Shown here piece after piece: positions 35,519 to 48,189 of a stretch of DNA of 64,000 nt. The position numbers and the translations under genes were made by a program. Under the pieces are notes generated by a model. The model had not been told where the DNA came from. It was given only the letters and a program-made list of their open reading frames with translations, and did no database searches. Positions within the stretch are counted from its first letter, which is position 1; the number at the start of each line of letters is the position of its first letter. The stretch comes from Chrysopilus asiliformis (taxonomy: Eukaryota > Arthropoda > Insecta > Diptera > Rhagionidae), in assembly GCA_964034945.1 (NCBI GenBank), contig OZ035960.1, positions 69,212,994 to 69,276,993 of the forward strand, written 5' to 3'.

Positions 35519-37688
35519 GGGGCGTGGCCGAGTTAAGCCCCGCCCCCTCTCAGAAATCGATTTCCCATCAAAATTGGAAAAAGGGGCGTGGCCGAGTTAA
35601 GCCCCGCCCCCTCTCAGAAATCGATTACCCATCAAAATCGGAAAAAGGGGCGTGGCCGAGTTAAGCCCCGCCCCCTCTCAGAAATCGATTTCCCATCAAA
35701 ATTGGAAAAAGGGGCGTGGCCGAGTTAAGCCCCGCCCCCTCTCAGAAATCGATTTCCCATCAATATTGAAAAAAGGGGCGTGGCCGAGTTAAGCCCCGCC
35801 CCCTCTCAGAAATCGATTTCCCATCAAAATCGGAAAAAGGGCCGTGGCCGAGTTAAGCCCCGCCCCCTCTCAGAAATCGATTTCCCATCAAAATTGGAAA
35901 AAGGGGCGTGGCCGAGTTAAGCCCCGCCCCCTCAGAAATCGATTTCCCATCAAAATTGGAAAAAGGGGCGTGGTCGACTTAAGCCCCGCCCCCTCTCAGA
36001 AATCGATTTCCCATCAAAATTGGAAAATAGGGCGTGACCGAGTTAAGTCCCGCCCCCTCTCAGAAATCGATTTCCCATCAAAATTGGAAAAAGGGGCGTG
36101 GTCGACTTAAGCCCCGCCCCCTCTCAGAAATCGATTTCCCATCAAAATTGGAAAAAGGGGCGTGGCCGAGTTAAGCCCCGCCCCCTCTCAGAAATCGATT
36201 TCCCATCAAAATTGGAAAAAGGGGCGTGGTCGACTTAAGCCCCGCCCCCTCTCAGAAATCGATTTCCCATCAAAATTGGAAAAAGGAGCGTGGCCGAGTT
36301 AAGCCCCGCCCCCTCAGAAATCGATTTCCCATCAAAATTGGAAAAAAGGGCGTGGCCGAGTTAAGCCCCGCCCCCTCTCAGAAATCGATTTCCCATCAAA
36401 ATTGGAAAAAGGGGTGTGGCCGAGTTAAGCCCCGACCCCTCTCAGAAATCGGTTTCCCATCAAAATTGGAAAAAGGGGCGTGGCCGAGTTAAGCCCCGCC
36501 CCCTCTCAGAAATCGATTTCCCATCAAAATTGGAAAAAGGCGCGTGGCCGAGTTAAGCCCCGCCCCCTCTCAGAAATCGATTTCCCATCAAAATTGGAAA
36601 AAGAAGCGTGGCCGAGTTAAGCCCCGCCCCCTCTCAGAAATTGATTTCCCATCAAAATTGGAAAAAGGGGCGTGGCCGAGTTAAGCCCCGCCCCCTCTCA
36701 GAAATCGATTTCCCATCAAAATTGGAAAAAGGGGCGTGGCCGAGTTAAGCCCCGCCCCCTCAGAAATCGATTTCCCATCAAAATTGGAAAAAGGGGCTTG
36801 GCCGAGTTAAGCCCCGCCCCCTCTCAGAAATCGATTTCCCATCAAAATTGGAAAAGGGGCGTGGCCGAGTTAAGCCCCGCCCCCTCTCAGAAATCGATTT
36901 CCCATCAAAATTGGAAAAAGGAGCGTGGCCGAGTTAAGCCCCGCCCCCTCTCAGAAATCGATTTCCCATCAAAATTGGAAAAAGGCGCGTGGCCGAGTTA
37001 AGCCCCGCCCCCTCTCAGAAATCGATTTCCCATCAAAATTGGAAAAAGGGGACGGGCCGAGTTGAGCCCCGCCCCCTCAGAAATCGATTTCCTATCAAAA
37101 TTGGAAAAAAGGGCGTGGCCGAGTTAAGCCCCGCCCCCTCTCAGAAATCGATTTCCCATCAAAATTGGAAAAAGGGGCGTGGCCGAGTTAAGCCCCGCCC
37201 CCTCTCAGAAATCGATTTCCCATCAAAATTGGAAAAAGGCGCGTGGCCGAGTTAAGCCCCGCCCCCTCTCAGAAATCGATTTCCCATCAAAATTGGAAAA
37301 AGGGGACGGGCCGAGTTGAGCCCCGCCCCCTCAGAAATCGATTTCCTATCAAAATTGGAAAAAAGGGCGTGGCCGAGTTAAGCCCCGCCCCCTCTCAGAA
37401 ATCGATTTCCCATCAAAATTGGAAAAAGGGCCGTGGCCGAGTTAAGCCCCGCCCCCTCTCAGAAATCGATTTCCCATCAAAATTGGAAAAAGGGGCGTGG
37501 CCGAGTTAAGCCCCGCCCCCTCTCAGAAATCGATTTCCCATCAAAATTGGAAAAAGGGGCGTGGCCGAGTTAAGCCCCGCCCCCTCTCAGAAATCGATTT
37601 CCCATCAAAATTGGAAAAAGGGGCGTGGCCGAGTTAAGCCCCGCCCCCTCTCAGAAATCGATTTCCCATCAAAATTGGAAAAAGGGGC
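35519..37688. repeat. Transition zone from left-type to right-type variants
   Basis: No gene. The last GATTACCC unit (about 35621) is here. Three GGTCGACTTAAG units (SalI site GTCGAC) at about 35972, 36099 and 36227 are spaced 127-128 bp. 36305-37001 copies 23145-23841 (+13,160). A 254-bp four-unit segment beginning GGCGCGTGG, with GGACGGGCC, GAGTTGAG and TTTCCTATC, is present twice in tandem at 36989 and 37243. Confidence 0.8.
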
Positions 37689-39840
37689 GTGGCCGAGTTA
37701 AGCCCCGCCCCCTCTCAGAAATCGATTTCCCATCAAAATTGGAAAAAGGGGCGTGGCCGAGTTAAGCCCCGCCCCCTCAGAAATCGATTTCCCATCAAAA
37801 TTGGAAAAAGGGGCGTGGCCGAGTTAAGCCCCGCCCCCTCTCAGAAATCGATTTCCCATCAAAATTGGAAAAAGGGGCGTGGCCGATTAAGCCCCGCCCC
37901 CTCTCAGAAATCGATTTCCCATCAAAATTGGAAAAGGGGGTGTGACCGAGTTAAGCCCCGCCCCCTCTCAGAAATCGATTTCCCATCAAAATTGGAAAAA
38001 GGGGCGTGGCCGAGTTAAGCCCCGCCCCCTCTCAGAAATCGATTTCCCATCAAAATTGGAAAAAGGGGCGTGGCCGAGTTAAGCCCCGCCCCCTCTCAGA
38101 AATCGATTTCCCATCAAAATTGGAAAAAGGGGCGTGGCCGAGTTAAGCCCCGCCCCCTCTCAGAAATTAATTTCCCATCAAAATTGGAAAAAGGGGCGTG
38201 GCCGAGTTAAGCCCCGCCCCCTCTCAGAAATCGATTTCCCATCAAAATTGGAAAAAGGGGCGTGGCCGAGTTAAGCCCCGCCCCCTCTCAGAAATCGATT
38301 TCCCATCAAAATTGGAAAAAGGGGCGTGGCCGAGTTAAGCCCCGCCCCCTCTCAGAAATCGATTTCCCATCAAAATTGGAAAAAGGGGCGTGGCCGAGTT
38401 AAGCCCCGCCCCCTCTCAGAAATCGATTTCCCATCAAAATTGGAAAGGGGGCGTGGCCGAGTTAAGCCCCGCCCCCTCTCAGAAATCTTTTTCCCATCAA
38501 AATTGGAAAAAGGGGCGTGGCCGAGTTAAGCCCCGCCCCCTCTCAGAAATCGATTTCCCATCAAAATTGGAAAAAGGGGCGTGGCCGAGTTAAGCCCCGC
38601 CCCCTCTCAGAAATCGATTTCCCATCAAAATTGGAAAAAGGGGCGTGGTCGAGTTAAGCCCCGCCCCCTCTCAGAAATCGATTTCCCATCAAAATTGGAA
38701 AAAGGGGCGTGGCCGAGTTAAACCCCGCCCCCTCTCAGAAATCGATTTCCCATCAAAATTGGAATAAGGGGCGTGGCGGAGTTAAGCCCCGCCCCCTCCC
38801 AGAAATCGATTTCCCATCAAAATTGGAAAAAGGGGCGTGGCCGAGTTAAGCTCCGCCCCCTCTCAGAAATCGATTTCCCATCAAAATTGGAAAAAGGGGC
38901 GTGGCCGAGTTAAGCCCCGCCCCCTCTCAGAAATCGATTTCCCATCAAAATTGGAAAAGGGGGTGTGACCGAGTTAAGCCCCGCCCCCTCTCAGAAATCG
39001 ATTTCCCATCAAAATTGGAAAAAGGGGCGTGGCCGAGTTAAGCCCCGCCCCCTCTCAGAAATCGATTTCCCATCAAAATTGGAAAAAGGGGCGTGGCCGA
39101 GTTAAGCCCCGCCCCTCTCAGAAATCGATTTCCCATCAAAATTAGAAAAAGGGGCGTGGCCGAGTTAAGCCCCACCCCCTCTCAGAAATCGATTTCCCAT
39201 CAAAATTGGAAAAGGGGGCGTGGCCGAGTTAAGCCCCGCCCCCTCTCAGAAATCGATTTCCCATCAAAATTGGAAAAAGGGGCGTGGCCGAGTTAAGCCC
39301 CGCCCCCTCTCAGAAATCGATTTCCCATCAAAATTGGAAAAAGGGGCGTGGCCGAGTTAAGCCCCGCCCCCTCTCAGAAATCGATTTCCCATCAAAATTG
39401 GAAAAAGGGGTGTGGCCGAGTTAAGCCCCGACCCCTCTCAGAAATCGGTTTCCCATCAAAATTGGAAAAAGGGGCGTGGCCGAGTTAAGCCCGCCCCCTC
39501 TCAGAAATCGATTTCCCATCAAAATTGGAAAAAGGGGCGTGGCCGAGTTAAGCCCCGCCCCCTCTCAGAAATCGCCGAGTTAAGCCCCGCCCCCTCTCAG
39601 AAATCGATTTCCCATCAAAATTGGAAAAAGGGGCGTGGCCGAGTTAAGCCCCGCCCCCTCTCAGAAATCGATTTCCCATCAAAATTGGAAAAAGGGGCGT
39701 GGCCGAGTTAAGCCCCGCCCCTCTCAGAAATCGATTTCCCATCAAAATTGGAAAAAGGGGCGTGGCCGAGTTAAGCCCCACCCCCTCTCAGAAATCGATT
39801 TCCCATCAAAATTGGAAAAGGGGGCGTGGCCGAGTTAAGC
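37689..39840. repeat. 2.2-kb block shared with 41.4-43.3 kb, copy 1
   Basis: Marker order: CCCCTCAG (62 bp), GCCGATTAAG (62 bp), GTGTGACCGAG (about 37938), ATTAAT (about 38166), a GGAAAGGGGG unit, GGTCGAG, GGAATAAGGGGCGTGGCGG (38761), CCTCCCAG, AGCTCCG, GTGTGACCGAG, a 63-bp unit, CCCCACCCC, CGACCCC/ATCGGTTTC (39429), AGCCCGCC, then a 32-bp half unit. Registers to copy 2 are +3,689, +3,561 and +3,497, stepping by whole monomers. AGAAATCTTTTTCC near 38485 and TTAGAAAAAG near 39143 are private to this copy. Confidence 0.85.
39547..39578. repeat. 32-bp half monomer (AAATCGCCGAG junction), copy 1
   Basis: The unit runs from GTTAAG to AAATCG and then directly into CCGA, losing exactly 32 bp. It retains the C-rich box but not the palindrome, CCAAT box, A run or G-rich box. 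Confidence 0.93.
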
Positions 39841-40144
39841 CCCGCCCCCTCTCAGAAATCGATTTCCCATCAAAATTGGAAAAAGGGGCGTGGCCGAGTT
39901 AAGCCCCGCCCCCTCTCAGAAATCGATTTCCCATCAAAATTGGAAAAAGGGGCGTGGCCGAGTTAAGCCCCGCCCCTCTCAGAAATCGATTTCCCATCAA
40001 AATTGGAAAAAGGGGCGTGGCCGAGTTAAGCCCCACCCCCTCTCAGAAATCGATTTCCCATCAAAATTGGAAAAGGGGTCGTGGCCGAGTTAAGCCCCGC
40101 CCCCTCTCAGAAATCGATTTCCCATCAAAATTGGAAAAAGGGGC
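39635..40144. repeat. 255-bp four-monomer segment in tandem
   Basis: The string normal unit, 63-bp unit, CCCCACCCC unit with A4G5, normal unit appears at 39635 and again at 39890, register 255, and the next unit set begins at 40145. The second copy has GGGGTCGTGG near 40077 in place of GGGGGCGTGG. Confidence 0.85.
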
Positions 40145-40850
40145 GTGGCCGAGTTAAGCCCCGCCCCCTCTCAGAAATCGATTTCCCATCAAAATTGGAA
40201 AAAGGGGCGTGGCCGAGTTAAGCCCCGCCCCTCTCAGAAATCGATTTCCCATCAAAATTGGAAAAAGGGGCGTGGCCGAGTTAAGCCCCGCCCCTCTCAG
40301 AAATCGATTTCCCATCAAAATTGGAAAAAGGGGCGTGGCCGAGTTAAGTCCCGCCCCCTCTCAGAAATCGATTTCCCATCAAAATTGGAAAAAGGGGCGT
40401 GGCCGAGTTAAGCCCCGCCCCCTCTCAGAAATCGATTTCCCATCAAAATTGGAAAAAGGGGCGTGGCCGAGTTAAGCCCCGCCCCCTCTCAGAAATTAAT
40501 TTCCCATCAAAATTGAAAAAAGGGGCGTGGCCCCGCCCCCTCTCAGAAATCGATTTCCCATCAAAATTGGAAAAAGGGGCGTGGCCGAGTTAAGCCCCGC
40601 CCCCTCTCAGAAATCGATTTCCCATCAAAATTGGAAAAAGGGGCGTGGCCGAGTTAAGCCCCGCCCCCTCTCAGAAATCGATTTCCCATCAAAATTGGAA
40701 AAAGAGGCGTGGCAGAGTTAAGCCCCGCCCCCTCTCAGAAATCGATATCCCATCAAAATTGGAAAAGGGGGCGTGGCCGAGTTAAGCCCCGCCCCCTCTC
40801 AGAAATCGATTTCCCATCAAAATTGGAAAAGGGGTGTGGCCGAGTTAAGC
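40145..40850. repeat. Left-type island copied from 32.0-32.7 kb
   Basis: 40399-40850 matches 32292-32740 at +8,107 and 29430-29880 at +10,969: two 63-bp units, AGTCCCG, ATTAAT with the 54-bp unit (40522), and the GGCAGAG/GATATCCC pair at about 40711-40747. The flanks on both sides are right-type, so this is a transplanted segment. Confidence 0.85.
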
Positions 40851-42321
40851 CCCGACCCTTCTCAGAAATCGGTTTCCCATCAAAATTGGAAAAAGGGGCG
40901 TGGCCGAGTTAAGCCCGCCCCCTCTCAGAAATCGATTTCCCATCAAAATTGGAAAAAGGGGCGTGGCCGAGTTAAGCCCCGCCCCCTCTCAGAAATCACC
41001 GAGTTAAGCCCCGCCCCCTCTCAGAAATCGATTTCCCATCAAAATTGGAAAAAGGGGCGTGGCCGAGTTAAGCCCCGCCCCTCTCAGAAATCGATTTCCC
41101 ATCAAAATTGGAAAAAGGGGCGTGGCCGAGTTAAGCCCCGCCCCCTCTCAGAAATCGATTTCCCATCAAAATTGGAAAAAGGGGCGTGGCCGAGTTAAGC
41201 CCCGCCCCCTCTCAGAAATCGATTTCCCATCAAAATTGGAAAAAAGGGCGTGGCCGAGTTAAGCCCCGCCCCCTCTCAGAAATCGATTTCCCATCAAAAT
41301 TGGAAAAAGGCGCGTGGCCGAGTTAAGCCCCGCCCCCTCTCAGAAATCGATTTCCCATCAAAATTGGAAAAAGGGGCGTGGCCGAGTTAAGCCCCGCCCC
41401 CTCTCAGAAATCGATTTCCCATCAAAATTGGAAAAAGGGGCGTGGCCGAGTTAAGCCCCGCCCCCTCAGAAATCGATTTCCCATCAAAATTGGAAAAAGG
41501 GGCGTGGCCGAGTTAAGCCCCGCCCCCTCTCAGAAATCGATTTCCCATCAAAATTGGAAAAAGGGGCGTGGCCGATTAAGCCCCGCCCCCTCTCAGAAAT
41601 CGATTTCCCATCAAAATTGGAAAAGGGGGTGTGACCGAGTTAAGCCCCGCCCCCTCTCAGAAATCGATTTCCCATCAAAATTGGAAAAAGGGGCGTGGCC
41701 GAGTTAAGCCCCGCCCCCTCTCAGAAATCGATTTCCCATCAAAATTGGAAAAAGGGGCGTGGCCGAGTTAAGCCCCGCCCCCTCTCAGAAATCGATTTCC
41801 CATCAAAATTGGAAAAAGGGGCGTGGCCGAGTTAAGCCCCGCCCCCTCTCAGAAATTAATTTCCCATCAAAATTGGAAAAAGGGGCGTGGCCGAGTTAAG
41901 CCCCGCCCCCTCTCAGAAATCGATTTCCCATCAAAATTGGAAAAAGGGGCGTGGCCGAGTTAAGCCCCGCCCCCTCTCAGAAATCGATTTCCCATCAAAA
42001 TTGGAAAAAGGGGCGTGGCCGAGTTAAGCCCCGCCCCCTCTCAGAAATCGATTTCCCATCAAAATTGGAAAAAGGGGCGTGGCCGAGTTAAGCCCCGCCC
42101 CCTCTCAGAAATCGATTTCCCATCAAAATTGGAAAGGGGGCGTGGCCGAGTTAAGCCCCGCCCCCTCTCAGAAATCGATTTCCCATCAAAATTGGAAAAA
42201 GGGGCGTGGTCGAGTTAAGCCCCGCCCCCTCTCAGAAATCGATTTCCCATCAAAATTGGAAAAAGGGGCGTGGCCGAGTTAAGCCCCGCCCCCTCTCAGA
42301 AATCGATTTCCCATCAAAATT
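40851..42321. repeat. Right-type monomers, includes start of the 3.6-kb-register copy 2
   Basis: No gene. CGACCC/ATCGGTTTC (40852) with a private CCCTTCTC, AGCCCGCC and a 32-bp half unit come first. From 41378 the order CCCCTCAG, GCCGATTAAG, GTGTGACCGAG, ATTAAT, GGAAAGGGGG repeats 37689-38460 at +3,689. GGTCGAG is at about 42209. Confidence 0.8.
40971..41002. repeat. 32-bp half monomer (AAATCACCGAG junction), copy 2
   Basis: Same half unit with the junction CpG changed to CpA (ATCGCC to ATCACC). Confidence 0.93.
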
Positions 42322-43043
42322 GGAATAAGGGGCGTGGCGGAGTTAAGCCCCGCCCCCTCCCAGAAATCGATTTCCCATCAAAATTGGAAAAAGGGGCGTG
42401 GCCGAGTTAAGCTCCGCCCCCTCTCAGAAATCGATTTCCCATCAAAATTGGAAAAAGGGGCGTGGCCGAGTTAAGCCCCGCCCCCTCTCAGAAATCGATT
42501 TCCCATCAAAATTGGAAAAGGGGGTGTGACCGAGTTAAGCCCCGCCCCCTCTCAGAAATCGATTTCCCATCAAAATTGGAAAAAGGGGCGTGGCCGAGTT
42601 AAGCCCCGCCCCTCTCAGAAATCGATTTACCATCAAAATTGGAAAAAGGGGCGTGGCCGAGTTAAGCCCCACCCCCTCTCAGAAATCGATTTCCCATCAA
42701 AATTGGAAAAGGGGGCGTGGCCGAGTTAAGCCCCGCCCCCTCTCAGAAATCGATTTCCCATCAAAATTGGAAAAAGGGGCGTGGCCGAGTTAAGCCCCGC
42801 CCCCTCTCAGAAATCGATTTCCCATCAAAATTGGAAAAAGGGGCGTGGCCGAGTTAAGCCCCGCCCCCTCTCAGAAATCGATTTCCCATCAAAATTGGAA
42901 AAAGGGGTGTGGCCGAGTTAAGCCCCGACCCCTCTCAGAAATCGGTTTCCCATCAAAATTGGAAAAAGGGGCGTGGCCGAGTTAAGCCCGCCCCCTCTCA
43001 GAAATCGATTTCCCATCAAAATTGGAAAAAGGGGCGTGGCCGA

Positions 43044-43075
43044 GTTAAGCCCCGCCCCCTCTCAGAAATCGCCGA
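43044..43075. repeat. 32-bp half monomer, copy 3
   Basis: AAATCGCCGAG form, within the first 669-bp higher-order unit. Confidence 0.93.
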
Positions 43076-43712
43076 GTTAAGCCCCGCCCCCTCTCAGAAA
43101 TCGATTTCCCATCAAAATTGGAAAAAGGGGCGTGGCCGAGTTAAGCCCCGCCCCTCTCAGAAATCGATTTCCCATCAAAATTGGAAAAAGGGGCGTGGCC
43201 GAGTTAAGCCCCACCCCCTCTCAGAAATCGATTTCCCATCAAAATTGGAAAAGGGGGCGTGGCCGAGTTAAGCCCCGCCCCTCTCAGAAATCGATTTCCC
43301 ATCAAAATTGGAAAAAGGGGCGTGGCCGAGTTAAGCCCCACCCCCTCTCAGAAATCGATTTCCCATCAAAATTGGAAAAGGGGGCGTGGCCGAGTTAAGC
43401 CCCGCCCCCTCTCAGAAATCGATTTCCCATCAAAATTGGAAAAAGGGGCGTGGCCGAGTTAAGCCCCGCCCCCTCTCAGAAATCGATTTCCCATCAAAAT
43501 TGGAAAAAGGGGCGTGGCCGAGTTAAGCCCCGCCCCCTCTCAGAAATCGATTTCCCATCAAAATTGGAAAAAGGGGTGTGGCCGAGTTAAGCCCCGACCC
43601 CTCTCAGAAATCGGTTTCCCATCAAAATTGGAAAAAGGGGCGTGGCCGAGTTAAGCCCGCCCCCTCTCAGAAATCGATTTCCCATCAAAATTGGAAAAAG
43701 GGTCGTGGCCGA

Positions 43713-43744
43713 GTTAAGCCCCGCCCCCTCTCAGAAATCACCGA
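43713..43744. repeat. 32-bp half monomer, copy 4
   Basis: AAATCACCGAG form, within the second 669-bp higher-order unit, preceded by a GGGTCGTGG unit. Confidence 0.93.
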
Positions 43745-46700
43745 GTTAAGCCCCGCCCCCTCTCAGAAATCGATTTCCCATCAAAATTGGAAAAAGGGGC
43801 GTGGCCGAGTTAAGCCCCGCCCCTCTCAGAAATCGATTTCCCATCAAAATTGGAAAAAGGGGCGTGGCCGAGTTAAGCCCCACCCCCTCTCAGAAATCGA
43901 TTTCCCATCAAAATTGGAAAAGGGGGCGTGGCCGAGTTAAGCCCCGCCCCCTCTCAGAAATCGATTTCCCATCAAAATTGGAAAAAGGGGCGTGGCCGAG
44001 TTAAGCCCCGCCCCCTCTCAGAAATCGATTTCCCATCAAAATTGGAAAAAGGGGCGTGGCCGAGTTAAGCCCCGCCCCCTCTCAGAAATCGATTTCCCAT
44101 CAAAATTGGAAAAAGGGGTGTGGCCGAGTTAAGCCCCGACCCCTCTCAGAAATCGGTTTCCCATCAAAATTGGAAAAAGGGGCGTGGCCGAGTTAAGCCC
44201 TCCCCCTCTCAGAAATCGATTTCCCATCAAAATTGGAAAAAGGCGCGTGGCCGAGTTAAGCCCCGCCCCCTCTCAGAAATCGATTTCCCATCAAAATTGG
44301 AAAAAGAAGCGTGGCCGAGTTAAGCCCCGCCCCCTCTCAGAAATCGATTCCCATCAAAATTGGAAAAAGGGGCGTGGCCGAGTTAAGCCCCGCCCCCTCT
44401 CAGAAATCGATTTCCCCTCAAAATTGGAAAAAGGGGCGTGGCCGAGTTAAGCCCCGCCCCCTCAGAAATCGATTTCCCATCAAAATTGGAAAAAGGGGCG
44501 TGGCCGAGTTAAGCCCCGCCCCCTCTCAGAAATCGGTTTCCCATCAAAATTGGATAAAGGGGCGTGGCCGAGTTAAGCCCCGCCCCCTCTCAGAAATCGA
44601 TTCCCCATCAAAATTGGAAACAGGGGCGTGGCCGAGTTAAACCCCGCCCCCTCTCAGAAATCGATTTCCCATCAAAATTGGAAAAAGGGGCGTGGCCGAG
44701 TTAAGCCCCGCCCCCTCTCAGAAATCGATTTCCCATCAAAATTGGAAAAAGGGGCGTGGCCGAGTTAAGCTCCGCCCCCTCTCAGAAATCGATTTCCCAT
44801 CAAAATTGGAAAAAGGGGCGTGACCGAGTTAAGCCCCGCCCCCTCTCAGAAATCGGTTTCCCATCAAAATTGGAAAAAGGGGCGTGGCCGAGTTAAGCCC
44901 CGCCCCCTCTCAGAAATCGATTTCCCATCAAAATTGGAAAAAGGGGCGTGGCCGAGTTAAGCCCCGCCCCCTCTCAGAAATCGATTTCCCATCAAAATTG
45001 GAAAAAGGGCCGTGGCCGAGTTAAGCCCCGCCCCCTCTTAGAAATCGATTTCCCATCAAAATTGGAAAAAGGGGCGTGGCCGAGTTAAGCCCCGCCCCCT
45101 CTCAGAAATCGATTTCCCATCAAAATTGGAAAAGGGGGTGTGACCGAGTTAAGCCCCGCCCCCTCTCAGAAATCGATTTCCCATCAAAATTGGAAAAAGG
45201 GGCGTGGCCAAGTTAAGCCCCGCCCCCTCTCAGAAATCGATTTCCCACCAAAATTGGAAAAAGGGGCGTGGCCGAGTTAAGCCCCGCCCCCTCTCAGAAA
45301 TCGATTTCCCATCAAAATTGGAAAAAGGGGCGTGGCCGAGTTAAGCCCCGCCCCCTCTCAGAAATTAATTTCCAATCAAAATTGGAAAAAGGGGCGTGGC
45401 CGATTAAGCCCCGCCCCCTCTCAGAAATCGATTTCCCATCAAAATTGGAAAAGGGGGTGTGACCGAGTTAAGCCCCGCCCCCTCTCAGAAATCGATTTCC
45501 CATCAAAATTGGAAAAAGGGGCGTGGCCGAGTTAAGCCCCGCCCCCTCTCAGAAATCGATTTCCCATCAAAATTGGAAAAAGGGGCGTGGCCGAGTTAAG
45601 CCCCGCCCCCTCTCAGAAATCGATTTCCCATCAAAATTGGAAAAAGGGGCGTGGCCGAGTTAAGCCCCGCCCCCTCTCAGAAATTAATTTCCCATCAAAA
45701 TTGAAAAAAGGGGCGTGGCCCCGCCCCCTCTCAGAAATCGATTTCTCATCAAAATTTGAAAAAGGGGCGTGGCCGAGTTAAGCCCCGCCCCCTCTCAGAA
45801 ATCGATTTCCCATAAAAATTGGAAAAAGGGGCGTGGCCGAGTTAAGCCCCGCCCCTCTCAGAAATCGATTTCCCATCAAAATTGGAAAAAGGGGCGTGGC
45901 CGAGTTAAGCCCCGCCCCCTCTCAGAAATCGATTTCCCATCAAAATTGGAAAAAGGGGCGTGGCCGAGTTAAGCCCCGCCCCTCTCAGAAATCGATTTCC
46001 CATCAAAATTGGAAAAAGGGGCGTGGCCGAGTTAAGCCCCGCCCCCTCTCAGAAATCGATTTCCCATCAAAATTGGAAAAGGGGCGTGGCCGAGTTAAGC
46101 CCCGCCCCCTCTCAGAAATCGATTTCCCATCAAAATTGGAAAAAGGGGCGTGGCCGAGTTAAGCCCCGCCCCCTCTCAGAAATCGATTTCCCATCAAAAT
46201 TGGAAAAGGGGGCGTGGCCGAGTTAAGCCCCGCCCACTCTCAGAAATCGATTTCCCATCAAAATTGGAAAAAGGGGTGTGGCCGAGTTAAGCCCCGACCC
46301 CTCTCAGAAATCGGTTTCCCATCAAAATTGGAAAAAGGGGCGTGGCCGAGTTAAGCCCCGCCCCCTCTCAGAAATCGATTTCCCATCAAAATTGGAAAAA
46401 GGCGCGTGGCCGAGTTAAGCCCCGCCCCCTCTCAGAAATCGATTTCCCATCAAAATTGGAAAAAGAAGTGTGGCCGAGTTAAGCCCCGCCCCCTCTCAGA
46501 AATTGATTTCCCATCAAAATTGGAAAAGGGGGCGTGGCCGAGTTAAGCCCCGCCCCCTCTCAGAAATCGATTTCCCATCAAAATTGGAAAAAAGGGCGTG
46601 GCCGAGTTAAGCCCCGCCCCCTCTCAGAAATCGATTTCCCATCAAAATTGGAAAAAGGGGTGTGGCCGAGTTAAGCCCCGCCCCCTCTCAGAAATCGATT

Positions 46701-48189
46701 TCCCATCAAAATTGGAAAAAGGGGCGTGGCCGAATTAAGCCCCGCCCCCTCTCAGAAATCGATTTCCCATCAAAATTGGAAAAAGGGGCGTGGTCGACTT
46801 AAGTCCCGCCCCCTCTCAGAAATCGATTTCCCATCAAAATTGGAAAAAGGGGCGTGGCCGAGTTAAGCCCCGCCCCCTCTCAGAAATCGATTTCCCATCA
46901 AAATTGGAAAAAGGGGCGTGGCCGAGTTAAGCCCCGCCCCCTCTCAGAAATTAATTTCCCATCAAAATTGGAAAAAGGGGCGTGGCCGATTAAGCCCCGC
47001 CCCCTCTCAGAAATCGATTTCCCATCAAAATTGGAAAAGGGGGTGTGACCGAGTTAAGCCCCGCCCCCTCTCAGAAATCGATTTCCCATCAAAATTGGAA
47101 AAAGGGGCGTGGCCGAGTTAAGCCCCGCCCCTCTCAGAAATCGATTTCCCATCAAAATTGGAAAAAGGGGCGTGGCCGAGTTAAGCCCCGCCCCCTCTCA
47201 GAAATCGATTTCCCATCAAAATTGGAAAAAGGGGCGTGGCCGAGTTAAGCCCCGCCCCCTCTCAGAAATCGATTTCCCATCAAAATTGGAAAAAGGGGCG
47301 TGGCCGAGTTAAGCCCCGCCCCCTCTCAGAAATCGATTTCCCATCAAAATTGGAAAAGGGGGCGTGGCCGAGTTAAGCCCCGCCCCGTCTCAGAAATCGA
47401 TTTCCCATCAAAATTGGAAAAAGGGGCGTGGCCGAGTTAAGCCCCGCCCCCTCTCAGAAATCGATTTCCCATCAAAATTGGAAAAAGGGGACGGGCCGAG
47501 TTAAGCCCCGCCCCCTCTCAGAAATCGATTTCTCATCAAAATTGGAAAAAGGGGCGTGGCCGAGTTAAGCCCCGCCCCCTCTCAGAAATCGATTTCCCAT
47601 CAAAATTGGAAAAAGGGCCGTGGCCGAGTTAAGCCCCGCCCCCTCTCAGAAATCGATTTCCCATCAAAATTGGAAAAAGGGGCGTGGCCGAGTTAAGCCC
47701 CGCCCCCTCTCAGAAATCGATTTCCCATCAAAATTGGAAAAAGGGGCGTGGCCGAGTTAAGCCCCGCCCCCTCTCAGAAATCGATTTCCCATCAAAATTG
47801 GAAAAAGGGGCGTGGCCGAGTTAAGCCCCGCCCCCTCTCAGAAATTAATTTCCCATCAAAATTGGAAAAAGGGGCGTGGCCGATTAAGCCCCGCCCCCTC
47901 TCAGAAATCGATTTCCCATCAAAATTGGAAAAGGGGGTGTGACCGAGTTAAGCCCCGCCCCCTCTCAGAAATCGATTTCCCATCAAAATTGGAAAAAGGG
48001 GCGTGGCCGAGTTAAGCCCCTCCCCCTCTCAGAAATCGATTTCCCATCAAAATTGGAAAAAGGGGCGTGGCCGAGTTAAGCCCCGCCCCCTCTCAGAAAT
48101 CGATTTCCCATCAAAATTGGAAAAAGGGGTGTGGCCGAGTTAAGCCCCGCCCCCTCTCAGAAATCGATTTCCCATCAAAATTGGAAAAA

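Larger units (their letters stand above)
42906..44117. repeat. 669-bp higher-order repeat containing a half monomer
   Basis: The CGACCCC/ATCGGTTTC unit occurs at 42926, 43595 and 44137 (spacing 669 and 542). Each of the first two units continues with AGCCCGCC (one C short), a 32-bp half unit, a 63-bp unit, CCCCACCCC with A4G5, and plain units. The first repeat has an extra 127-bp pair (63-bp unit plus CCCCACCCC unit). The whole set is repeated at 50047-51258 within copy 2 of the large block. Confidence 0.88.
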
